Of a stretch of 64,000 nucleotides of DNA, positions 47,001 through 55,900 are shown one piece after another. The DNA lies in contig NC_053048.1 of NCBI RefSeq assembly GCF_003473485.1, positions 51,457,755 through 51,521,754 on the forward strand. The letters run 5' to 3'. The position numbers and the translations under genes were made by a program. The stretch is from Medicago truncatula. Its lineage: Eukaryota > Streptophyta > Magnoliopsida > Fabales > Fabaceae. Numbering within the stretch: the stretch's first letter is position 1; every line of letters begins with the position of its first letter. Below the pieces are notes generated by a model. It did not search any database. It saw nothing but the letters and a program-made list of their open reading frames with translations, and was not told the origin of the DNA.

Positions 47001-49050
47001 ACTTAAATTCTTCTTGTTATTAGATGTTCATTATCAAGGTAAAATGATTCTAATTGGGAAAATTATGGTTAATGCAACATAGAGATTCCTATATTTAGTT
47101 GGGGAAATGAACTTAATTGATAAAAGTCATTTTAAATTATTAGAACAATAATTAGTTATAGAAAAAGACAGACATGCACCCATGCAGAGCTGCGTTAGAA
47201 CATGCAAATTTTGTATAGGAGAAAGGGACCTGCACTTTGTGACAGAGTAATATTTGAACATCAATTTGTTTGACAATTAAATGGACAACCATATTTTTAC
47301 AAAGAAAATTATGTATTGGCACAAATATCAAAATAATAGCAAGAGAAAATAATAATATAATGTGAGTATGAGAGAGAAAGTTGTCACAAAAATTGTTAGA
47401 AAATAGTTATACAAATATCATTTCTTAAATCTAAATTATAGACCAGTGTCGGTACAAACGCCAAGAACTATTTATTTAACTTATTTTTCATTTAAGATTA
47501 TTTAAACTATTTCATCCATGCATTTAGGTATAACTGTATTTATTTATTTATTTAAGTCAGAAAATATGAGTTTTTCTCTCTCAATACATTCGTACTAATT
47601 AGAACTAATACCGAATGTTGGTTCTCGATTCCTATTTTATCGACACTTCAATATTTTCAGTTCCTTTGCCTAATTTTCTTCTAATGTCTTTTTATTACAT
47701 TTATCTTTTATCATATATTATTTTTATCTCCTCATTTTTTATTATATTAATGTACTGTACTAAAAAAATGTAGGCTGTTATTACACTTCAGAGATGTGAC
47801 GTGTGAGAAATATTTTAAAAAAATTTAAGATCTATTGGTGGTGGTCCATCTTAATTGGCTATGATTGAACACCGAAAGATGATACATAAATCCAAATCTC
47901 AATTTGCAGGTGTACCCAGTTTTCCCTCCCCTTGTTAAGTTATCAAATCAGATCCAATTAAGCAAGAAAGTATATATATTTTACATGGACCACCAGCCAA
48001 CTAAAGAAAAGGACATTGAAAAAACGACAAAAATATCGAGCATTATTAAATAAGTTTACTCATTGCCAAAAACAATAATTTTAGCTAAATTAAATATCAT
48101 TAAAGTATGGGATTTCAGTCAAGCTAATCAAAGTAAAAAATGGCATAAAATGACTTCTTTCTCTTCAAAGTGTGTTAGTTATGAGTGAAACGTAAGAGAA
48201 AGAGACACCAATACTATAAAATGAAACAAGTAATTTAATAAATTAATTTTCTTTTATGTTACTTTTTTTTTTTAGCTGTTTTTAATAATATATTTTGCTT
48301 AATTGCTTCAATTGTTCTTCAAATTTTTACACAATTGAATATTGGTGGTTTTCAGCTGTTGTGGGAGACAAATTCATAGCCAAAGGTATAACCTTTGAGA
48401 ACTCAGCCGGACCTAGCAAACATCAAGCGGTAGCGGTGAGAAATGGTGCCGACTTCTCAGCCTTCTATCAATGTAGCTTTGTGGCTTACCAGGACACTCT
48501 CTATGTCCACTCCCTCCGTCAATTCTACCGCGAATGTGATGTTTATGGAACTGTAGACTTCATCTTTGGCAACGCAGCTGTGGTATTCCAAAACTGCAAC
48601 CTATATGCACGTAAACCCGATCCAAAGCAAAAGAATTTGTTCACTGCACAAGGCAGAGAAGATCCTAACCAAAATACCGGAATTTCAATATTGAATTGTA
48701 AAATTGCAGCTGCTGCGGATTTGATTCCAGTCCAATCAACGTTCAAGAGTTACCTTGGTCGTCCTTGGAAAAAATATTCAAGAACTGTTTATCTGAATTC
48801 TTTTATAGATAATTTGATTGATCCAGCAGGATGGTTAGAGTGGAATGGAACGTTTGCTTTGGATACATTGTTCTATGGTGAATATAAGAATAGAGGTCCT
48901 GGTTCGAATACAAGTGCTAGAGTTACGTGGCCAGGTTATAAAGTCATTACAAACGCTACTGAGGCAAGTCAGTTCACTGTTAGACAGTTTATACAAGGAA
49001 ATGAATGGTTGAACTCTACTGGAGTTCCATTTTTCCTTGATTTGAGTTGA
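44082..49050 (+). CDS. Type-II pectin methylesterase, three exons (PME D)
   Basis: Plus-strand PME of 557 aa. Exons 44082-44899, 45292-45452 and 48356-49050. Junctions: ACTAG|GTAAGT to TTACAG|A (phase 2), then TTTG|GTAAGT to TTTCAG|CTG (phase 1). N-terminal hydrophobic signal or anchor at about 8-28; PMEI-like pro-domain with C49, C58, C117, C164 plus extra Cys 78, 95, 150; processing motif DRKLLQ with RKLL at 232-235; PME domain from about 245. Active-site residues: Q350, Q372, D373 (QDTLY), D394 (DFIFGN), R462 (LGRPW). The extra phase-2 intron and the divergent pro-region place it in a different PME subgroup from A-C, so the cluster mixes an older duplicate with a recent trio. Intact, despite a 2.9-kb second intron packed with MITEs. 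Confidence 0.95.
44900..45291 (+). other. Intron 1 of PME D
   Basis: 392-bp phase-2 intron absent from PME A-C. It holds a short imperfect inverted repeat (AATTATGAATATAGATCATA at 44919 against 45050-45070). Confidence 0.8.
45539..45721. mobile_element. Mutator-type MITE, 185-bp family, intronic
   Basis: Perfect 9-bp target duplication TAAATAAAA (45530-45538 and 45722-45730). Ends GAGGAATGTTATTTG and (inverted) GAGAAATGATATTTG. Same family as 47245-47427 and 61690-61873 (shared internal AATGTGAGTATGAGAGAGAAA / its complement). Confidence 0.88.
45741..45902. mobile_element. Small foldback MITE, GTTAAC-terminus family, intronic
   Basis: Ends TGTTAATGAGTATCTTC and (inverted) GTTAATTAGTGATCTGG around an AT-rich core. 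Related to 2591-2741. Confidence 0.55.
46255..46688. mobile_element. Mutator-type foldback MITE in intron 2 of PME D
   Basis: Perfect 9-bp target duplication AATATTTTT (46246-46254 and 46689-46697). Inverted ends GACTTAAATGCTCTTTTGG and GGCTTAGATGTTCTTTTGG, and the arms stay paired for about 200 bp (GGTCCCTTAAGTATTTAA, AGGTTTCCGTTAG, CACGTGT). 434 bp, non-coding. Confidence 0.92.
47245..47427. mobile_element. MITE, 185-bp family, diverged copy
   Basis: Starts GAGTAATATTTGAAC and ends ACAAATATCATTTCTT, with internal AATGTGAGTATGAGAGAGAAA (in part) as in 45539-45721. The target duplication is no longer visible. Confidence 0.65.
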
Positions 49051-50722
49051 AAGGTGTAATGGTATCTCTCCCTTCTTTCATAAAGAGTTTAACGGAGACA
49101 TATTGTCAATGTAAATGAGAGAGTTCAGAATATTGCCACGTAAGTCTGCTTTATAACCAGAATTTTAAAAATAACGGCAAAATGTTGGATTCTCATTGGA
49201 AGTCGGTGTAAAACTATTTTACACTGAAGATGAATGTCCCCAATTCTCATTTATTTTATGTATTGTTGAAATGGATCGGAAAGTGTAATTTTTCTTTGCA
49301 ACTTCAAAAAGCAATAAATAATCTTCAGTCTTCTTTATATGGAGGATTTGATAGGCTTGGCAACGATTGTAGGAATAGATTAATTGTATTTTTGCATATG
49401 ATAAATTATATTTATAGGCAATACAATAGCAGTGCTCTTCTAGAATAAAATAAGCATGTTATAGACAAGTCAGCAGTGGGGAAGCTAGCAAAAAGTTTAC
49501 GAGGGGGGAAATAACCTTCATTGCAGCAAACAACGCCCCCTGTTGCTCGTCCCAACTTCCTCCATTTGTTAATTGACATTAATTAAGGCACACGATTTGA
49601 CTAAATCCCGAATCAGAAAATGGTTAAGTTACAGAACTTGATAAGCACACTCCTATTACATCAATTTGTATGGAATTGCTGCATCACTTGTCTAAACTCT
49701 AAACAGATCAATGCAGTACTACTGCAACATCTTGAGCCAACCTACATGATAAAAGATTTTGTGCCAAGAACCTTTTATCACCCAAATTACAGCACCTTCA
49801 ACCTCCTTGATCAAATCTGTCTCGCCATTGAGGTTTAAAGCGGTTTCATTGTTTGCAACACCTTGGACCGACTGTGCATGTAAGAAGCAAGAAGTCAAAA
49901 TCAAATGAATCATATAGAGAATCATGCTGCCTACACAGCGTCTTTCATTTGATTTTTCAAATGTTCCATAAGCTCTATTTTAAGTTTCATAAGTAAAGTT
50001 CAAGTGGAGCAACTTGAACTCAGGTTGAGTACCAGTACAGTGGTGCAAATTGTGAATGACAATAACAAAGTCATTAGGATAATATGATAAACAAATCATG
50101 TGATCAACAATAAAGAATAGAATATTGTGTTAGTTTGTGCAAGTGTTTCAACCAGCACTTTTTTTTCCCATAACACATAAATTTGAGATAATCTTTTAAA
50201 TGACTGAGATTTTTAAATAAATTTTACGTACAAATTTAAATTAATTTATGCACAATAAATATTTCAAAAGTCACATCCATTAACTTCTCCATGAATACCA
50301 ATAAATTTATCAGAACTTTTCTTATTAGTTGGAAAAAACTAGTAATTATCTCAGTTGCTAGATACTAATTCAAAATGATCCTATATTTCAAATGCACGCC
50401 AGCTTTTTTTACATGTTGGCAGCAAATGCTTATAAGTTAGAAGTTAACTCAAATTGGCACAAAAAACGATTAAAGAAGCAATGCACACGCACGCACAAAC
50501 ATATATTCATAGAGTATCAACAAGCAGTATAATCCTTGCTATAGAGCATCCACTTAAGTTGAGACTAGACACAATATATATGTACAATTTATTTCCTTAC
50601 CGAAGAGACTTGTAGTTATTCATTAACATGTAGTTATGACCTAAGAGACCTCGGAAATCAGAAACCTTGGGAATCAGAAACAGAGAAGGGAACAAGAAAC
50701 AAACCGATTATAAATATCTCTC
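49051..50722. other. Intergenic, convergent 3' flanks
   Basis: 3' flanks of PME D (+) and the F-box gene (-). No additional gene or complete repeat recognised. Confidence 0.5.
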
Positions 50723-52180
50723 TTAAAGAGGTCGCCTTGAGCGATCGATGAAGTCAACTTCTGCCAATGGTGAATTTTGAAGCAAGAAGTCCACTATTCT
50801 ATCAGGTACAGGTGAAGATGGTCTCAATCCTTCTTTAAGTGCTTTTCGTATCCTTGCAGCTTCTCTCTGTGACTTGGCTTTCTGTAACTTTGCATCCTTC
50901 AGGGTTATGCAAAATTTATAAAATTTCTTCCATTTTCACTTTCAGCGACTCCAAGTTAAGCAAGGAAGGTTGATTAATCTTCAAGAGATCAGGAATTAAG
51001 AAGAGAACCTAAGCAAAGATGGATGCAAGTGAATTATAGTCTAAAGTAAATCAATTAATTTTTAATAAAATTTACAAATAAATAAAAAGAAATTTTAACC
51101 TAAGGGAAGGTGTTCAAATCTCCTCAGAGATACTTATAAAATAGCCATTAGTTCCACTTTAATTAATAAAAATCCCCCCCTTCCCAAACTTATTTTTAAA
51201 AAATTATAGAGCAACTCAAAAAGAAAGTTAAAAATAGCGTGAAACATGCCAAGTTAAAGTACCTGAAGAGTAGTTGTAGAGACCGTCAATGATTTTATGT
51301 TAGCAAGCTCTAGTAGCCAGCTGAATGAAAATAAGGAGAGTCTTCGCTAAATGGAACTACATGTGCATAAATATCTACATGTTTAAGAGAAGAAGCATTG
51401 CTTCCAGAAAGATTCTGATAATGACTACCAGTAAAAACAAACTTACAAAGACTTGGAGTACTTAGATCAATGTTGTAAAGGTTGTATATGTTTTTATCCA
51501 TGGTTAAATTGACAAGTGTTTCATTTGATATGGAGAGAGTTTGTGCACCCTTCACGGTACAATCGTGAAGGACCAAACTATTCAATCTGTTAAAGGTTGA
51601 AAATGGCTCGGCACGGTCATTATCCTCAGCAGAAAATGCAAAATGCCATAGTTGCAAATTGGTTAATGCAGGAAAATTGAGAGATTTCGGAAACATTGTT
51701 TCATGACCTACACCAGAGTAAATACCAAGCTTAAAATATGTCAAAGTCTGAGATGAAAATATGCTAGGCGGAATTTGTGCATTGTCAGCATGGACACTAA
51801 GTCCTGACCGCTGGACTATGTGTGAAATAGCACAATTCACAATCCTTTTGAGTAGGTGAAACTCCAAGCAACCATTATGGCTGAAATTGAGAGTGTGTAG
51901 TGAGATAGAGGAATCGTGAAGAGATAAAACCTTAGACACGAATTTATTGAATATCTTGAAAGTGTGAAAATCTGAAGAATGCTATAAGTGCAGGAAGACG
52001 TTTCCAAAGATCCTTCCATCTGGGGGACAAAATGCAAGTCTGAACAGCGTTTTTGGCATTCAAAAAAGACAGTATGTGAAGGATAATGCAGTCAGGTAAG
52101 TCGCCAAGTCGGTCTTTACTTACACTCTCAGTGAGTTTTAATTTCTTCTTTGTCGGTCGAATTATTATCTCACTTGACAT
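50723..52180 (-). pseudogene. F-box / LRR / FBD protein gene with frameshifts
   Basis: F-box proteins of this class are proposed substrate receptors of SCF ubiquitin ligases. The ATG at 52180 opens MSSEIIIRPTKKKLKL and then the F-box (DRLGDLPDCIILHILSFL through SPRWKDLWKRLPALI, about 24-66). Right after the F-box the frame breaks near 51985: HSSDFHTFKIFNKF is in another frame and leads into the 51939-51310 block (FVSKVLSLHD..., LRR-like FPALTNLQLWHF, RLNSLVLHDCTV, GAQTLSISN). A second break occurs at about 51318, where WLLELANIKSLTVSTTTLQ is again out of frame, ending in CAG|GTAC at 51263. A further exon starts at 51008 (VLFLIPDLLKINQPS...). The last part reads DAKLQKAKSQREAARIRK and PVPDRIVDFLLQNSPLAEVDF, stop at 50723. 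Two indels make it a likely pseudogene, unless they are assembly errors. Confidence 0.82.
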
Positions 52181-52647
52181 TCTGATAAGTACCTAATCAT
52201 GGAACAAAAACATAACAGAATTATATTTTTGCATTAAAAGTTATTGAGCAAATCTACGGCGAGTTATTGTGACTAAGTTACAAACTAATTGGATTAGTCC
52301 GATAGGAAACATGTCATGGAGGCTTGTGTCTTTATTTGCATAATGTATGGGCTTTTGTGATGGGTTATTGAACCTTTTAGTGAATTAACCAGTGAACCGT
52401 ATGTCTTGGCCATTCTTATGTTTATTTTTCTCCGACAGCTTTTCTGTGCTCAAGCACCGATCATGTGTTCACAGACAATGTAAAGTTGAGTTTATATGTT
52501 CTATCTGTTTTTGAGTTGTGGGCAACAACTTGTCTTACTCTCACCAACCGCAAGAGAACTGGATAGAATAGAACTACTCTGAAGCGTAAATATAAACATC
52601 TTTTGTGCATCTGTCACTCCTTCTGAAATTTGTTATATGTCATTAGC
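52181..52647. other. 5' flank of the F-box gene up to the retrotransposon
   Basis: About 470 bp of non-coding sequence, the presumed promoter and 5' UTR of the F-box gene. It is cut off upstream by the Ty3/gypsy insertion. Confidence 0.5.
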
Positions 52648-52652
52648 GTAAG

Positions 52653-52964
52653 TGATAGATTATTGTTCAGGAAATAACTAGATCTAAGCTGCAAGGAAGA
52701 TAAACAACAGAGACAATTAAAAAGCTGCATTCAATATTCTTCTTATTCCAATCATTGGCATACAGTGACCTATATATAGCTAGGTTAAGCTGTTGCCTCA
52801 TAATGGGCTTGGACCTTACAAACAAATGCTAGAAGATAGAGATAATAAGTCAAGTAATAATTTGATAGCTGCGCCCCCCTTAATATCAGTAAAAACTTTT
52901 CAACCATCCTGGTGTTTTGCTCTCTCTCTTAGATGTTTTCCTCTTGTGAATTTGGTTGCTATCA
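52653..52964 (-). repeat. 3' LTR of the Ty3/gypsy element
   Basis: 312 bp, differing from the 5' LTR at two positions by eye. The gag-pol stop codon lies inside this LTR. Confidence 0.95.
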
Positions 52965-55900
52965 TTACCATCCGCTCCAAAAGGAATCTTGTCCTCAAGG
53001 TTCAGCTCGCCAGGTGGTAGAGAGTGATTGGAGCGTGAGCTTTGAGAAGATTGAGGGTCGTGTGTTGCACGCGGGAGTGGAGAAGTGTGGACTGGTGGGG
53101 AAGTGTGATCCAGCTGTTTCCCAATATCTTGAATGGACGGTCCAGATAGAGATTTGGGAAAAAAATTAGTGGGATCCAATGGTAGTGAGCTGTGTGAAGT
53201 GGAAGGACATTGGAAAGTAATGGTAGAAGGTGAAGTGGATAGGTCTTTGGTCACAAGTACATTGTTAGCTTCTAGAGGTCTGGAATGGTCCTGTGTGTTC
53301 TCTCCTTGACCAAAAATTTCAGCCGGTTCAGAAATCATATTTCCTGTGTTGGGTTGATCTGGATTAGGTAGAGGTGTGAAATGTTTGATGGGGTCATCAC
53401 CATGATACGGCCTTAGCAAGGAAACATGGACGACTAGGTGGATACGAGAGGAAGAAGGCAGATCCAGTTCATAGGCAACTTGACCAATTTTTCTGAGCAC
53501 CTTGAACGGTCCAAAGTAACGTTTGGAGAGCTTTTGGGATGAGCGGCGGACAACCGTTTGTTGGCGGTACGGTTGGAGCTTCAAAAGGACCAGATCTCCC
53601 ACAGAAAAGGTAAAATCTCGTCTCTTTTTAATAGCCTGTTCCTCCATCTGTTTCCTAGATTTGGTCAGGTTATTTTTAAGAAGCTGTAAAATTTCTTGCC
53701 GATTCTGTAGGGAAAGGTCTAGAGAGGGGACTGATGCAGACCCTGGAATATAGTCTGGCAGTGATGGAGGGTTTCTACCATAAAGAGCTTTGAATGGTGA
53801 CATTTGGATGGCAGAGTGCACAGTTGTGTTGTGCCAAAATTCGGCGAGGTGAAGGAATTTGTACCAGCGACGAGGGTGGTCACTGACAAAACATCGGAGA
53901 TAGGCTTCAAGGGTGCGATTGACAACCTCAGTCTGGCCGTCGGTCTCTGGGTGGTAGGCAGTGCTGTATTTCAGGGTTGTTCCTTGGACTCGAAAAAGTT
54001 CTTTCCAGAACATACTCAGAAACAAAGGGTCTCTATCGGAGACTATGGAAGAAGGAATGCCATGAAGGCGGCAAATTTCAACTGAAAAACGTGTGGCTAG
54101 GTCTTCTGCTGTAAATTTAGGGGGAAGGGCGATGAAGTGGACAAATTTTGTGAGGCGGTCACAAATGACCCAAATGACGGTGTGTCCAAAGGAACTTGGG
54201 AGGTGGGTGATAAAATCCATGGTAAGTTCATCCCAAACCTTTGAGGGTATGGCTAAAGGTTGCAGAAGGCCTAGTTTCTTTTGAGTTTGGTATTTATTAT
54301 GTTGGCAGACTGTGCAGTGTTTGACATAATTTTTGACATTTGAATGCAGGCCTGGCCAGTAGAAGGACGCAGCAATGCGTGCGATGGTGGGTTGAGTGCC
54401 AGAGTGACCTGAGGCAGGAGTGTCGTGGTATTCTTTGAGCAAAGCTTGTCTCAGATCTTGGTGGGCTGATATGAACAATCTATCCTTGTAGTATAATAAC
54501 CCCTTCGAAAATTTGTAATGTTGTGCTTCATTGTTTTCTTCTAAGTGTTGTTTGGCCAGTTCTGTTCCTTCAGTGACTAAAGCATAGAATTGTTGAAGTT
54601 GAGAAATGAGTGTTGGTACCGGCGAGGACGAAGTCAGCAGAAGCAGAGTCTCAGCTTTTCTGCTTAAAGCGTCAGCCACTTGGTTAGTCTTCCCTGGTTT
54701 GTAATATATTTCAAAGTTGAACCCTTGTAACTTGGCTGCCCATTTTTGTTGCTCGGGTGTTTGAATTTTCTGGAGCATGAGGTCTTTAAGGCTTTTTTGA
54801 TCTGTAAAGATGTGAAATTTCTGACCGATCAGATATTGACGCCATTTTTTTACCGCTTCAGTTATGGCGAACATTTCACGGACGTACACGGACGCGGCTT
54901 GCATACGTGGGTTCAATCTTCGGCTGAAAAAGGAGAGTGGGTGACCATCTTGAGAGAGAACAGCTCCCACAGCAACTGCAGATGCATCAGTTTCAATTAC
55001 AAAATTTTTAGAGAAGTCCGGAAGATGTAATACCGGCATAGAAGTCATATGTTGTTTTAATTGTAAAAATGCTGCACTGGCAGTTGTATTCCATGCAAAT
55101 TTTGAACCTCTAAGGAGATCCGTGAGTGGTGCGGCAATGGAGGCATAATGTTTGACAAACCGTCTATAAAATCCTGTAAGCCCCAAAAATCCGCGTAGCT
55201 CAGTGAGGGAACGTGGTTCTGGCCAGTCTAGTATAGCAGATGTCTTCTCGGGGTCAGGTGCAACGCCATTGACCGAGATAATATGACCAAGGTAGTTAAC
55301 GGTATTAACCGCGAAAACACATTTAGAAAGCTTTGCCACAAACTGGTGCGCTGATAACAGATCTAAAATCAAGCTTAAATGCAACAGATGGGCAGATAAA
55401 CATTTGCTATAAATTAATATATCATCAAAGAAAACCAGCACAAACCGTCGCAAATAAGGGCGCAAAAAATCATTCATAGCAGACTGAAAAGTAGATGGTG
55501 CATTTGATAAGCCAAAAGGCATAACCAAAAATTCATAGTGTCCATCAAAAGTACGGAATGCAGTTTTGTGTGTATCTTCCGGTGCAACTCGGATTTTGTG
55601 ATAACCTGAACGCAAATCTATCTTGGAAAAAATAGAGGCAGCCCCTAGTTCGTCTAATAATTCATCAATGGTAGGAATGGGAAAACGGTCTTTAATGGTT
55701 ACCGCATTGAGGGCACGGTAATCGACACAAAATCTCCATGTGCCATCTTTTTTTCGAACTAGAAGTACGGGGGAGGAAAAAGGGCTAGTGCTTGGGATGA
55801 TGGTACCATCTTTTAGCATGTCACGAATGAGTGTGGTCATAGCATCTTTTTGGGAGTGTGGATATCGGTAAGGTTTAACGTTAACCGGAGGTGTGTTAGG

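Larger units (their letters stand above)
45453..48355 (+). other. Intron 2 of PME D, enlarged by MITEs
   Basis: 2903-bp phase-1 intron at the position shared by all four PMEs. It contains four foldback elements (45539-45721, 45741-45902, 46255-46688, 47245-47427). The remainder is AT-rich without coding similarity. Confidence 0.85.
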
